Source: Mucilaginibacter_A sp964251965
GTDB lineage: Bacteria > Bacteroidota > Bacteroidia > Sphingobacteriales > Sphingobacteriaceae
Assembly: GCA_964251965.1 (NCBI GenBank)
Contig: CAXULQ010000006.1
Location: 62,001 to 126,000 of the forward strand
Direction of reading: 5' to 3'
DNA: 64,000 bases
The position numbers and the translations under genes are program-made. This document shows positions 17,984-26,698 of this stretch, piece by piece (position 1 is the first letter of the stretch; each line of letters begins with the position of its first letter). The notes below the pieces were generated by a model that saw only the letters and a list, made by a program, of their open reading frames with translations, had not been told where the DNA came from and did no database searches.

Positions 17984-19897
17984 TTATTTTACTTCTTCAA
18001 AGTCAACATCAGTTACAGAATCAGCTTCTTTTCCTGCTGCCTGAGTATGTTCGGCACCACCATCGGCAGTCGGTCCACCTTGTGTACCTGCATCTTGTGT
18101 AGCTTTATACATCTCTTCAGATGCTGCATTCCAGGCATTGTTTAATTCTGTTTGGGCAGTATCCATATCAGCTACATTTTTAGCAGCGTAAGCAGTTTTC
18201 AATTTAGTTAAACCAGCTTCAATCGGTGCTTTTTTATCGGCAGAAATTTTATCACCGTACTCTTTCAATTGTTTTTCTGTTGAGAAAATCAGTGCATCAG
18301 CAGCATTCAGTTTTTCAACTTCTTCTTTTGCTCTTTTGTCAGATTCTGCATTAGCTTCTGCTTCATCTTTCATTTTCTTAATATCAGCATCAGTTAAGCC
18401 GGAAGAAGCCTCAATACGGATTTTCTGCTCTTTGCCAGTTGCTTTATCTTTTGCAGATACGTGTAAAATACCGTTGGCATCAATATCAAAAGTAACTTCA
18501 ACTTGCGGGATACCACGAGGTGCAGCCGGGATTCCATCTAAGTGGAAACGGCCAATTGTACGGTTTTGAGCAGCCATTGGCCGTTCTCCTTGCAAAATAT
18601 GGATTTCTACAGAAGGCTGGTTATCAGAGGCAGTAGAAAAAGTTTCTGATTTTTTAGAAGGAATGGTTGTGTTAGATTCGATCAATTTCGTCATTACGCC
18701 GCCCATAGTTTCGATACCCAGAGAAAGCGGGGTAACATCCAGCAACAATACATCTTTAACTTCTCCAGTTAAAACACCACCTTGAATAGCAGCACCAATT
18801 GCTACAACTTCATCCGGGTTTACACCTTTTGAAGGAGCTTTTCCAAAGAATTTTTCCACAGCTTCCTGAATTGCAGGAATACGGGTTGAACCACCAACTA
18901 AGATAATTTCGTCAATATCAGAAGTGCTTAAACCTGCGTTTTTCAAAGCAGAACGGCAAGGCTCAATTGTTCTTTTGATCAAACTATCAGCCAATTGCTC
19001 AAATTTTGCACGTGTTAAAGTTTTTACCAAGTGCTTAGGCATGCCGTCAGCAGCGGTAATGTAAGGTAAGTTAATTTCAGATTGTGTGCTGCTTGATAAC
19101 TCAACTTTAGCTTTTTCAGCAGCTTCTTTTAAGCGCTGTAAAGCCATTGGGTCTCTGCGCAAATCAACACCTTCGTTGCTTTTAAACTCGTCTGCTAACC
19201 AATCAATAATAACCTGGTCAAAATCATCACCACCTAAGTGCGTATCGCCGTCTGTTGATTTTACTTCAAAAACACCATCACCTAATTCCAGTACAGAAAC
19301 ATCATGTGTACCGCCACCGCAGTCGAAAACTACGATTTTCATGTCTTTATGTGCTTTGTCTAAGCCATAAGCTAAAGCAGCAGCAGTTGGTTCGTTAATG
19401 ATCCGGCGAACCTTTAAACCAGCAATTTCACCAGCTTCTTTTGTAGCCTGACGTTGTGCATCGTTAAAATAAGCCGGAACGGTAATTACCGCTTCAGTTA
19501 CTTCAGTGCCTAAGAAGTCTTCAGCAGTTTTTTTCATTTTTTGAAGGATCATTGCTGAAATTTCTTGCGGAGTATAATTCCGGTCTGCAATAGCAATCCT
19601 TGGTGTGTTTCCATCACCTTTTACTACTTTATAGGGAACGCGTTCAATTTCTTTGGTAACCTCGTTAAACTGGTTTCCCATGAAGCGTTTTATAGAAGAA
19701 ATAGTTTTTGTTGGGTTGGTTATTGCCTGACGCTTAGCAGGATCGCCTACTTTACGTTCGCCATTATCCACAAATGCAACAACAGAAGGTGTTGTGCGTT
19801 TTCCTTCGCTATTTGCAATAACAACAGGTTCGTTCCCTTCCATTACTGCTACACAGGAGTTTGTTGTTCCTAAGTCGATTCCAATAATCTTAGCCAT
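17984..19897 (-). CDS. dnaK: Molecular chaperone DnaK (Hsp70)
   Basis: 637 residues, full length. The ATPase domain opens with IGIDLGTTNSCVAVMEG; phosphate loops FDCGGGTHDVSV and VGGSTRIP are present; the linker leads into DVTPLSLGIETMGG. The C-terminal tail ends with the acidic motif VTDVDFEEVK, usual for GrpE/DnaJ-dependent Hsp70s. No dnaJ or grpE is adjacent, so the gene is monocistronic. The upstream region has no CIRCE element; it carries a sigma-54-like sequence and an inverted repeat described separately. Confidence 0.98.
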   Translation of the reverse strand: MAKIIGIDLGTTNSCVAVMEGNEPVVIANSEGKRTTPSVVAFVDNGERKVGDPAKRQAITNPTKTISSIKRFMGNQFNEVTKEIERVPYKVVKGDGNTPRIAIADRNYTPQEISAMILQKMKKTAEDFLGTEVTEAVITVPAYFNDAQRQATKEAGEIAGLKVRRIINEPTAAALAYGLDKAHKDMKIVVFDCGGGTHDVSVLELGDGVFEVKSTDGDTHLGGDDFDQVIIDWLADEFKSNEGVDLRRDPMALQRLKEAAEKAKVELSSSTQSEINLPYITAADGMPKHLVKTLTRAKFEQLADSLIKRTIEPCRSALKNAGLSTSDIDEIILVGGSTRIPAIQEAVEKFFGKAPSKGVNPDEVVAIGAAIQGGVLTGEVKDVLLLDVTPLSLGIETMGGVMTKLIESNTTIPSKKSETFSTASDNQPSVEIHILQGERPMAAQNRTIGRFHLDGIPAAPRGIPQVEVTFDIDANGILHVSAKDKATGKEQKIRIEASSGLTDADIKKMKDEAEANAESDKRAKEEVEKLNAADALIFSTEKQLKEYGDKISADKKAPIEAGLTKLKTAYAAKNVADMDTAQTELNNAWNAASEEMYKATQDAGTQGGPTADGGAEHTQAAGKEADSVTDVDFEEVK

Positions 19898-19943
19898 ATA
19901 ATTGATTTTTCTTTTTAATGCTTATTAAATATTATAAGTTATT

Positions 19944-19961
19944 GAACAAGCAATGTGCCAA
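19944..19961 (-). promoter_or_regulatory. Sigma-54-like sequence upstream of dnaK
   Basis: On the minus strand TTGGCACATTGCTTGTT matches the -24/-12 consensus TTGGCACnnnnnTTGCW except that the -12 C is T. It lies about 50 bases before the dnaK ATG. No convincing TAnnTTTG box is present in the same region. Confidence 0.3.
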
Positions 19962-20035
19962 GGAACATAATTTTAGGAATTAAGTATTAGCTGACATGTT
20001 TTATTTTAATCCTAACAGTTATTACAATTGTTTGA

Positions 20036-20050
20036 ATGACATCCTGTCAT
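20036..20050. promoter_or_regulatory. ATGACA-TCC-TGTCAT palindrome upstream of dnaK
   Basis: Perfect 6-base arms around a 3-base centre, about 140 bases before the dnaK start, in otherwise featureless AT-rich DNA. Operator-like in size and symmetry; the regulator is unknown. Confidence 0.35.
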
Positions 20051-20091
20051 AATTTGTGTTTTTTACTGTAATTACTGCTTGCTATATTTAA

Positions 20092-20112
20092 TTTATGCGG
20101 TAAAAGAAGCAT
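20092..20112. repeat. CTTCTTTTA repeat copy between rplQ and dnaK
   Basis: TTTATGCGG then TAAAAGAAGCAT (20101-20112), next to the terminator that ends the ribosomal cluster. Confidence 0.8.
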
Positions 20113-20134
20113 TAAATAATTTTTTTTAGTTTAC

Positions 20135-20164
20135 AAAAAAAGCCCTGATTTGCATCAGAGCTTT
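20135..20164 (-). terminator. Terminator of the S10-spc-alpha ribosomal cluster
   Basis: AAAGC-C-CTGAT / ATCAG-A-GCTTT with a 4-base loop and one mismatch; on the minus strand it ends in a T run. Placed 30 bases after the rplQ stop. Confidence 0.85.
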
Positions 20165-20194
20165 CAAATATCATAAACCAGGAACGAAAGTTAT

Positions 20195-20752
20195 CTATAA
20201 TTCTTCATTTGGTGCTAATTCTTCGCCAGCAGAAGTAGAATTAGGAATTGTAGTAGCAGGTGTATTTTGATCTACCGGAGAATCAATTCCTCCTTCGGCA
20301 GCATTTACATTTCCATCAGCTTTATTGCCACGACCAGAACCACGGCGGCGTGTTGATTTTTTCTCAGTAACAGTGTTGCCTTTAATGTAAACTGTATTGT
20401 AATCTACCAGTTCAATAATTGCCATTTCTGCGTTGTCACCTAAACGGTTTTCCATTTTAACAATACGCGTGTATCCACCCGGCCTTGTTGCTACTTTTTC
20501 AGCTACTTCGCGAAACAGAATAGTAACAGATTCTTTATCTTTTAAGTAGCTAAAAACAGTACGGCGGGAATGCGTAGTATCACTTTTAGATTTTGTTATC
20601 AGAGGTTCAACATAAATGCGTAAAGCTTTTGCCTTAGCCAATGTTGTTGTAATGCGCTTGTGCAAGATAAGCGATGAAGCCATATTCGCCAGCATTGCTT
20701 TGCGATGGCTGTCTGTTCGGCCTAAATGGTTTACTTTTTTTCCGTGTCTCAT
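20195..20752 (-). CDS. rplQ: 50S ribosomal protein bL17 with extended tail
   Basis: 185 residues. The first ~115 are canonical L17 (MRHGKKVNHLGRTDSHRKAM, EPLITKSKSDTTHSRR, RPGGYTRIVKMENRLGD). The last ~60 residues are extra: a basic patch (KKSTRRRGSGRGNKA) and then an acidic, Ser/Thr/Pro-rich tail. Long L17 tails are seen in Bacteroidota. Last gene of the cluster; 107 bases separate it from rpoA. Confidence 0.97.
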   Translation of the reverse strand: MRHGKKVNHLGRTDSHRKAMLANMASSLILHKRITTTLAKAKALRIYVEPLITKSKSDTTHSRRTVFSYLKDKESVTILFREVAEKVATRPGGYTRIVKMENRLGDNAEMAIIELVDYNTVYIKGNTVTEKKSTRRRGSGRGNKADGNVNAAEGGIDSPVDQNTPATTIPNSTSAGEELAPNEEL

Positions 20753-20821
20753 AAATTTATTTGTTTTGCACGTGCATACCGTTGGGCAATTAAAGTTTCA
20801 GGCCCTCGGAATTATGCCAAT

Positions 20822-20851
20822 GGATTATTGTTAATCCGATCCTTATAGGAT
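20822..20851 (-). promoter_or_regulatory. Two tandem hairpins between rpoA and rplQ
   Basis: GGATTA-TTGT-TAATCC (20822-20837) and ATCCT-TAT-AGGAT (20839-20851) are both perfect; a TGCACGTGCA palindrome is further on at about 20767-20776. The 107-base spacer is long for this cluster. May control rplQ translation or mRNA decay. Confidence 0.4.
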
Positions 20852-20859
20852 ACAGCTTT

Positions 20860-21852
20860 TTACTCTTCGTCTAATTTGTATTTAGAAAGGTTCATTCCAA
20901 AAGATAAACCTTTTGATTTAACCAAATCCTGAATTTCTGTTAAAGACTTTTTACCGAAATTTCTAAATTTAAGCATATCAGCAACATCGTAAGAAACTAA
21001 TTCTGCCAAAGTCCGGATATCAGCCGCTTTCAAACAGTTTAAAGCCCTTACCGAAAGGTCCAAATCAACTAACTCAGTTTTAAGTATCTTACGCATGTGT
21101 AAGATTTCTTCGTCAACTTCTTTTGCCTCTTCTTTTGTTTGTGCTTCCAACATCATATTTTCATCAGAGAATAGCATGAAATGTTGGATCAGGATTTTTG
21201 CAGCTTCTTTCAATGCATCTTCCGGGTGGATAGAACCATCAGTTGCGATGTCTAAAACTAATTTTTCGTAATCTGTTTTTTGTTCAACACGATAATTCTC
21301 GATTACGTATTTTACATTTTTTATTGGGGTGAAAATGGAATCAACTGCAATAACTCCTACTACAGCATCTGCATTTTTGTTTTCTTCACTCGGCACATAA
21401 CCTCTTCCTTTGCTAACTGTAAATTCAATTTCCAGTGTTACAGAAGAATCCATGTTGCATATTATCAACCCTGGGTTTAAAACTGTAAAATTATTAGAGA
21501 ACTTGGTAATATCGCCAGCTTTAAAACTATCCTGACCATTTACAATAACAAATATTTTTTCAGAATCTCCAGAGTCTCCTGTTTTTTGAAAACGTACTTG
21601 TTTCAAGTTTAAGATAATTTCAGTAACATCTTCAACTACTCCTTTTATCGTAGAAAATTCATGCGTAACACCAGAAAAACGAACGGATGTAATTGCATAA
21701 CCTTCTAAAGAAGAAAGCAAAATACGACGTAAAGCATTACCGATAGTGATGCCAAAACCTGGTTCTAAGGGACGAAATTCAAACGTACCGTCAGAATCAT
21801 TTGATTTCTGCATGATCACCTTATCTGGTTTTTGAAATGCTAATATGGCCAT
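20860..21852 (-). CDS. rpoA: RNA polymerase subunit alpha
   Basis: 330 residues. The N-terminal dimerisation domain (GFGITIGNALRRILLSSLEG) and the C-terminal helix-hairpin-helix domain (FRNFGKKSLTEIQDLV) are joined by an acidic linker. Assembles the core RNA polymerase and contacts upstream promoter DNA. Positioned between rpsD and rplQ as in other alpha operons. Confidence 0.98.
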   Translation of the reverse strand: MAILAFQKPDKVIMQKSNDSDGTFEFRPLEPGFGITIGNALRRILLSSLEGYAITSVRFSGVTHEFSTIKGVVEDVTEIILNLKQVRFQKTGDSGDSEKIFVIVNGQDSFKAGDITKFSNNFTVLNPGLIICNMDSSVTLEIEFTVSKGRGYVPSEENKNADAVVGVIAVDSIFTPIKNVKYVIENYRVEQKTDYEKLVLDIATDGSIHPEDALKEAAKILIQHFMLFSDENMMLEAQTKEEAKEVDEEILHMRKILKTELVDLDLSVRALNCLKAADIRTLAELVSYDVADMLKFRNFGKKSLTEIQDLVKSKGLSFGMNLSKYKLDEE

Positions 21853-21932
21853 TATGTACTATAAGTTATGTTTATGTGATTAAAATTGAAATGTACTAAC
21901 CAATAACATTTCGGTTAATATATTTAATACTA

Positions 21933-22541
21933 TTATTTAGAATATAACTCGACGATCAGGTTTTCCTTAATATTTTCAGGAATTTCGTCACGGTTAGGAT
22001 AGTTTAAGAACTTACCCGAAAGATTATTCGGATCCCACTCTAACCAGCTAAATTTGTTTATTCTTCTACCGGAAACAGTATTAGTAATTGTTTCAAGTGA
22101 TTTTGATTTTTCGCGAACCGCAATTACATCTCCCGCTCTTAAAGAATAAGAAGGAATATTAACTAACTCGTTGTTTACTGTTATATGTTTGTGGCTAACC
22201 AATTGACGTGCAGCAGAACGTGTCGGGGCAATACCTAAACGATAAACTGCGTTGTCTAAACGAGCTTCTAATAATTTTAAAAGTGTTTCGCCAGTAATAC
22301 CTTGTTTAGCAGACGCTTTATGGAACAAGTTTTCAAACTGACGCTCTAATACACCGTAAGTGTACTTAACTTTTTGTTTTTCCATCAACTGTACAGCATA
22401 CTCGGATTGTTTGCCTCTTCTTTTGGAGGTTCCATGCATTCCAGGAGGATAATTCTTTTTTTCTAATGCTTTATCAGGACCGAAAATAGGTTCTCTGAAT
22501 CTTCTTGCAATTTTGGACTTAGGTCCGGTATATCTGGCCAT
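21933..22541 (-). CDS. rpsD: 30S ribosomal protein uS4
   Basis: 202 residues. Starts MARYTGPKSKIARRFREPIF, without the zinc-binding cysteines of some S4 proteins. The S4 RNA-binding domain is clear (RLDNAVYRLGIAPTRSAARQ, then HITVNNELV). Nucleates 30S assembly on 16S rRNA and often autoregulates the alpha operon; I could not identify a pseudoknot site here. Confidence 0.98.
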   Translation of the reverse strand: MARYTGPKSKIARRFREPIFGPDKALEKKNYPPGMHGTSKRRGKQSEYAVQLMEKQKVKYTYGVLERQFENLFHKASAKQGITGETLLKLLEARLDNAVYRLGIAPTRSAARQLVSHKHITVNNELVNIPSYSLRAGDVIAVREKSKSLETITNTVSGRRINKFSWLEWDPNNLSGKFLNYPNRDEIPENIKENLIVELYSK

Positions 22542-22604
22542 TTATTGTTTTTTTAAAGTATCAGTATAAAAACAGTACTGAATCTTAGCTTTAAAATTGA
22601 TTAA

Positions 22605-22994
22605 TTAAACTCTTCTTCTTTTGGATGGACGGCATCCATTGTGAGGCATTGGGGTGATGTCTTTTATGGTAGTTACTTCTATACCAGAAGTCTGCAACGT
22701 ACGTATAGCGGATTCACGACCAGCACCTGGACCTTTAACAAATACTTCTACTTTACGTAAACCCAAATCATGTGCAGTCTTTGCACAATCAGAAGCTGCT
22801 TGTCCGGCGGCATATGGAGTATTTTTCTTTGAACCTTTAAATCCCATTTTGCCAGCAGATGACCAAGAGATTGCCTGTCCGTTATTGTTAGTTAGGGTAA
22901 CAATAATGTTGTTAAAAGTAGCATTGATGTGTGCTTGTCCAACTGACTCAACCACAACGATGCGCTTTTTAGTAACTTTTTTAGTTTTAGCCAT
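22605..22994 (-). CDS. rpsK: 30S ribosomal protein uS11
   Basis: 129 residues; conserved NNTIVTLT-like NNIIVTLTNNNGQAISWSSAG, GFKGSKKNTPYAAGQAA, GPGAGRESAIRTL, and the C-terminal TPMPHNGCRPSKRRRV. Sits on the 30S platform near the Shine-Dalgarno-binding site. Confidence 0.98.
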   Translation of the reverse strand: MAKTKKVTKKRIVVVESVGQAHINATFNNIIVTLTNNNGQAISWSSAGKMGFKGSKKNTPYAAGQAASDCAKTAHDLGLRKVEVFVKGPGAGRESAIRTLQTSGIEVTTIKDITPMPHNGCRPSKRRRV

Positions 22995-23056
22995 TTTATT
23001 GATTAGTAATTAGCAGCCTTTTAAAATTAAACTATAGGATAGCTACTAACATTTTT

Positions 23057-23434
23057 TTACTTAGTAACTTTTTTCTTGTTGGCAACGGTCTTACGTTTTC
23101 CTTTACGGGTACGTGAATTATTTTTGGTACGTTGACCTCTTAAAGGCAACCCTTTACGATGACGGGTTCCTCTATAACAACCTATATCCATTAAACGTTT
23201 AATGTTTAACTGTACTTCGGAACGAAGCGAACCTTCAACTTTAATTTGATCGTTAATAATACCACGAATAGAAGTAAGCTGCTCATCAGACCAGTCCAGG
23301 ACTTTAGTATTAAAATCGATACCTGCTTGCGTTAAAATATCTTGAGCGGTAGATCTTCCTATTCCAAAAATGTAAGTCAGACCAATTTCACCTCGTTTGT
23401 TTCTTGGTAAATCAATACCTGCAATCCTTGCCAT
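23057..23434 (-). CDS. rpsM: 30S ribosomal protein uS13
   Basis: 125 residues; N-terminal MARIAGIDLPRNKRGEIGLTY, the H2TH segment, and a basic C-terminal tail (TRKGKRKTVANKKKV) that contacts P-site tRNA. Separated from rpmJ by 63 bases holding an inverted pair of the dispersed repeat. Confidence 0.98.
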   Translation of the reverse strand: MARIAGIDLPRNKRGEIGLTYIFGIGRSTAQDILTQAGIDFNTKVLDWSDEQLTSIRGIINDQIKVEGSLRSEVQLNIKRLMDIGCYRGTRHRKGLPLRGQRTKNNSRTRKGKRKTVANKKKVTK

Positions 23435-23451
23435 ATTTTATTATATAATTT

Positions 23452-23489
23452 GTGCTGATAAAAGAAGTATGTAGAATACTTCTTTATTA
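23452..23489. repeat. Inverted CTTCTTTTA repeat pair between rpsM and rpmJ
   Basis: TAAAAGAAGTAT (23459-23470) faces ATACTTCTTTATTA (23476-23489) across five bases, a tight A/T hairpin within the ribosomal operon. Confidence 0.85.
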
Positions 23490-23497
23490 AGCTCTGT

Positions 23498-23614
23498 TTA
23501 TCCCTGACGCTGTTTAAACTTTGGGTTTTTCTTGTTGATAACGTAAAGCTTACCTTTACGGCGAATAATCTTGCAATCCGCACTGCGTTTCTTAATAGAT
23601 GCCCTAACTTTCAT
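23498..23614 (-). CDS. rpmJ: 50S ribosomal protein bL36
   Basis: 38 residues (MKVRASIKKRSADCK at the N-terminus, NPKFKQRQG at the C-terminus). Only one of the four zinc ligands remains (C14), so this is the zinc-free form typical of Bacteroidota. Begins 7 bases after infA. Too short for routine ORF calling. Confidence 0.96.
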   Translation of the reverse strand: MKVRASIKKRSADCKIIRRKGKLYVINKKNPKFKQRQG

Positions 23615-23621
23615 CTTATTT

Positions 23622-23840
23622 TTATTTGTATCTGTAAGTAATTCTACCTTTTGTTAAATCATAAGGGCTCATTTCCAACTTTACACGGTCGCCTGGTAAA
23701 ATTTTAATGTAGTGCATCCTCATTTTTCCTGAAATATGAGCAATAATTTCATGCCCATTCTCTAATTCTACCCGAAACATCGCATTCGATAATGCTTCTT
23801 TTATTACACCGTCTTGTTCAATCGAGGCTTGTTTAGCCAT
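23622..23840 (-). CDS. infA: Translation initiation factor IF-1
   Basis: 72 residues, a single S1-type OB fold: MAKQASIEQDGVIKEALSNA, FRVELENGHEIIAHISGKMR, LPGDRVKLEMSPYDLTKGRI. Binds the 30S A site during initiation. Confidence 0.98.
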   Translation of the reverse strand: MAKQASIEQDGVIKEALSNAMFRVELENGHEIIAHISGKMRMHYIKILPGDRVKLEMSPYDLTKGRITYRYK

Positions 23841-23884
23841 ATTTTATTGATTTCTACTTCATTATCTATTTTTGAAGCGGGATG

Positions 23885-23892
23885 CAAAATTA
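23885..23892 (-). promoter_or_regulatory. Possible internal -7 box before infA
   Basis: TAATTTTG on the minus strand, about 45 bases before the infA ATG, in the 64-base spacer after map. No clear -33 TTG, so support is weak. Confidence 0.3.
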
Positions 23893-23904
23893 ATATAATT
23901 TTTG

Positions 23905-24696
23905 TTAATTGTTAATTTTTTCTTTTAAAACTTTTTCGATGTATTCGAACGAGGTTAAAATGTCTGCCTTTCCTTTTTTTATAGCAACCGTATGCTCATA
24001 ATGGGCAGATGGTTTACCATCGGAAGTAGAAACAGTCCAACCATCATCCCAGAACCTTACCCCTGCACGTCCGGCATTGATCATTGGTTCTATAGCGATC
24101 ACCATTCCTTCCTCTAACTTAATTCCCGATCCTTTTTTCCCGTAATTAGGTACTTCCGGTTTTTCATGAAGCTTGGTGCCAACTCCATGACCTACCAATT
24201 CTTTTACTACACCGAAACGAAATTTTTCGGCATATTCTTGAACTGCGTATCCAACATCACCTATCCTCATCCCCGATACTGCCTTTTCAACCCCTAATTT
24301 TAGGCATTCTTGTGTAACCTGCATTAATAATTTTATGTCTTCCCGCGGTTCTCCTACAGAAAATGTATAAGCAGAATCACCATAGAATTTATTCATTACA
24401 ACACCACAGTCGATAGAAACTAAATCACCAGGTACTAATTCGTATTTTCCCGGGAAACCATGTACAACCTGATTGTTTAAAGAAATACACAAAGAATAAG
24501 GAAAACCGTTATAATTTAAAAAGGCCGGGACACCGCCATGATCACGTATAAAAGTTTCGGCAACATGATTGAGTTGAATAGTTTTAACACCGGGTTCTAT
24601 CAATTTAGCAACTTCGGCAAGTGTTTTAGAAACTAAGTTACAGCTTAACCTAATTAGCTCAATCTGTTCTGAAGTTCTGTAATTAATTTTTGACAT
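23905..24696 (-). CDS. map: Type I methionine aminopeptidase
   Basis: 263 residues. Removes the initiator Met from nascent proteins using two metal ions; ligands are visible in SIDCGVVMNKFYGDSAYTF (Asp, Asp), GHGVGTKLHEKP (His) and MVIAIEPMI (Glu), with a final Glu near the C-terminus. No N-terminal zinc-finger extension. Lies between secY and infA, as in many Bacteroidota, without adk. Confidence 0.97.
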   Translation of the reverse strand: MSKINYRTSEQIELIRLSCNLVSKTLAEVAKLIEPGVKTIQLNHVAETFIRDHGGVPAFLNYNGFPYSLCISLNNQVVHGFPGKYELVPGDLVSIDCGVVMNKFYGDSAYTFSVGEPREDIKLLMQVTQECLKLGVEKAVSGMRIGDVGYAVQEYAEKFRFGVVKELVGHGVGTKLHEKPEVPNYGKKGSGIKLEEGMVIAIEPMINAGRAGVRFWDDGWTVSTSDGKPSAHYEHTVAIKKGKADILTSFEYIEKVLKEKINN

Positions 24697-24710
24697 TCTC
24701 TAATTACATA

Positions 24711-26054
24711 TCAAATGGCTGGAGGCGTGGTACCTGCAGCAACAGGGATTGCAGTACGGCCTTTAATACGTCCGGTTTTCATTAAACCATCATAATGACG
24801 CATTAATAAATGACTCTCAATTTGTTGTAAAGTATCTAATACTACTCCCACTAAAATTATCAACGATGTTCCACCAAAAAAACGGGAAAACTGACTATTA
24901 ACACCCAATTTTGATGCGATTGCAGGAATGATGGCTACTATGGCAAGGAAAATTGAACCTGGTAGAGTAATTCTTGAAATTACTGTGTCAATATATTCTG
25001 AAGTGGTAATACCTGGTTTTACACCTGGAATAAAACCTTGGTTCTTTTTCATATCATCAGCCATTTGGTTAGGATTAACTGTGATGGCCGTATAGAAATA
25101 AGTAAAAAGAATAATCAAAATAGCAAAAATAATATTATGTGTAAAAGAAGTATAATCTGAAACTGCCATTAGAAAACCATTGGAGGCAGCATTTGGGAAA
25201 AACGATGCTACAGTTGCTGGAATAAACATTAAAGCCTGGGCAAATATGATAGGCATAACACCCGCAGCAGTAACTTTTAGCGGAATGTATTGACGAACGC
25301 CGCCGTATTGTTTGTTACCAACAATTCGTTTAGCATACTGAACTGCAATTTTTCGTGTTCCCTGTACAATTAGTATAGTAAACATTACTACCGCAACCAA
25401 CGCAACAATTTCAATTAAAAAGGCAATTGGACCACCGTTACCACTAATCCGAGAAGTAAATTCCGAGAAAATACCAAAAGGAAGCTGAGCAATAATACCA
25501 ACCATAATAATCAATGAAATACCATTACCTATACCTTTATCCGTGATTTTTTCACCTAACCACATTACAAATAAAGTACCTGCAGTTAAAACGAAAATTG
25601 AAGAAATGGTAAATAATGGTTCAGCAAATAGTTTTGCTTCAGCCGGAATCTGTGATTTAACATAGCCAATAGCTTGTAAAGCAGTAATAACAATAGTTAA
25701 ATAACGAGTCCATTGATTAATCTTGTTTCTACCACTTTCTCCTTCTTTCTGTAATTTCTGAAAGTAAGGAACCGCTATGCCTAACAATTGCATCACAATA
25801 GATGCAGAAATATAAGGCATCACACCCAAAGCAAAAATAGAAGACCTTGAAAAAGATCCCCCTGCGAACATGTTAAGCAAGCCTAAAATGCCTTCTCTTG
25901 TTTTCTGAGAGTCAATTGCATTGGAATCAACTCCAGGTATAGAAATAAAAGATCCTATACGGTATATTAAAAGAAATAAGAGTGTGTTTGTAATACGCAC
26001 TCTTAAATCATCAATTTTCCAAATGTTGGAAAGGGTGTTAAAGAATTTCTTCAT
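24711..26054 (-). CDS. secY: Protein translocase subunit SecY
   Basis: 447 residues with ten membrane spans; starts with a short cytoplasmic helix (MKKFFNTLSNIWKIDDLR). Conserved plug region and the cytoplasmic loops (RIVGNKQYGGVRQYIPLKV; GFIPGVKPG) that bind ribosome and SecA are present. Forms the channel of the Sec translocon. Confidence 0.98.
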   Translation of the reverse strand: MKKFFNTLSNIWKIDDLRVRITNTLLFLLIYRIGSFISIPGVDSNAIDSQKTREGILGLLNMFAGGSFSRSSIFALGVMPYISASIVMQLLGIAVPYFQKLQKEGESGRNKINQWTRYLTIVITALQAIGYVKSQIPAEAKLFAEPLFTISSIFVLTAGTLFVMWLGEKITDKGIGNGISLIIMVGIIAQLPFGIFSEFTSRISGNGGPIAFLIEIVALVAVVMFTILIVQGTRKIAVQYAKRIVGNKQYGGVRQYIPLKVTAAGVMPIIFAQALMFIPATVASFFPNAASNGFLMAVSDYTSFTHNIIFAILIILFTYFYTAITVNPNQMADDMKKNQGFIPGVKPGITTSEYIDTVISRITLPGSIFLAIVAIIPAIASKLGVNSQFSRFFGGTSLIILVGVVLDTLQQIESHLLMRHYDGLMKTGRIKGRTAIPVAAGTTPPAI

Positions 26055-26060
26055 TGAAAT

Positions 26061-26507
26061 TTATAACTTAACGGTAGATCCACCCGCTGATTCTATTGCT
26101 TTTTGTGCTGTAGCTGTAAAAGCATGCGCTTTAACTTCTAATTTAGCTTTTAATTCACCACGGCCTAAAATTTTTACCAAGTCATTACGTGATACAAGAC
26201 CGTGAATTTTTAAAGCATCGAAATCAACCGCAGCCAAATTATATTTTTCTACCAGTTCTTGTAAAACATCTAAATTGATACCTACATATTCTTTACGGTT
26301 AGGGTTTTTAAATCCTACTTTTGGAACACGACGTTGCAAAGGCATTTGTCCACCTTCGAAACCTACTTTTGATGAAGTACCAGAACGTGAGCCTGCACCT
26401 TTATGACCGCGGGTTGATGTTCCGCCACGACCAGAACCTGTACCTCTACCAATACGCTTTCTTGTTTTAGTAGAACCTATTGCTGGTTTTAAATTACTTA
26501 AATTCAT
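26061..26507 (-). CDS. rplO: 50S ribosomal protein uL15
   Basis: 148 residues; glycine-rich N-terminal extension (RIGRGTGSGRGGTSTRGHKG) and the C-terminal domain around VDFDALKIHGL. Six bases from secY. Confidence 0.98.
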   Translation of the reverse strand: MNLSNLKPAIGSTKTRKRIGRGTGSGRGGTSTRGHKGAGSRSGTSSKVGFEGGQMPLQRRVPKVGFKNPNRKEYVGINLDVLQELVEKYNLAAVDFDALKIHGLVSRNDLVKILGRGELKAKLEVKAHAFTATAQKAIESAGGSTVKL

Positions 26508-26511
26508 AATA

Positions 26512-26691
26512 TTAAATGTTTTCTACAGCTACCAAATGATTAACTGTGCGAACCATGCCAATAATAGCATCGTTAGCTTCAACCTCAACACTTTGACTGA
26601 TTTTTTTTAAACCTAAAGCCTTCATGGTAAGTTTTTGGCGTTCGCTTCTATCAATAACGCTTTTTACTTGTGTGATTTTTATCTTAGTCAT
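26512..26691 (-). CDS. rpmD: 50S ribosomal protein uL30
   Basis: 59 residues: MTKIKITQVKSVIDRSERQK at the start, MKALGLKKISQSVEV in the middle, MVRTVNHLVAVENI at the end. Located between rpsE and rplO in the expected order, with 4- and 7-base spacers. Too short for routine ORF calling. Confidence 0.97.
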   Translation of the reverse strand: MTKIKITQVKSVIDRSERQKLTMKALGLKKISQSVEVEANDAIIGMVRTVNHLVAVENI

Positions 26692-26698
26692 CGCCGTA

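Noticed and set aside
19898..20194. CIRCE/HrcA operator before dnaK
   Set aside because: No TTAGCACTC-N9-GAGTGCTAA sequence is present.
23790..23802. Match to the repeat core inside infA, and likewise in infB (49807), panC (55213), nusA (50527), treA (60588) and the serine hydrolase (5088)
   Set aside because: These encode common peptides such as VKEAL or IKEA in conserved proteins with no flanking consensus; treated as codon-driven coincidence. Only 6806/6826 has a paired arm.
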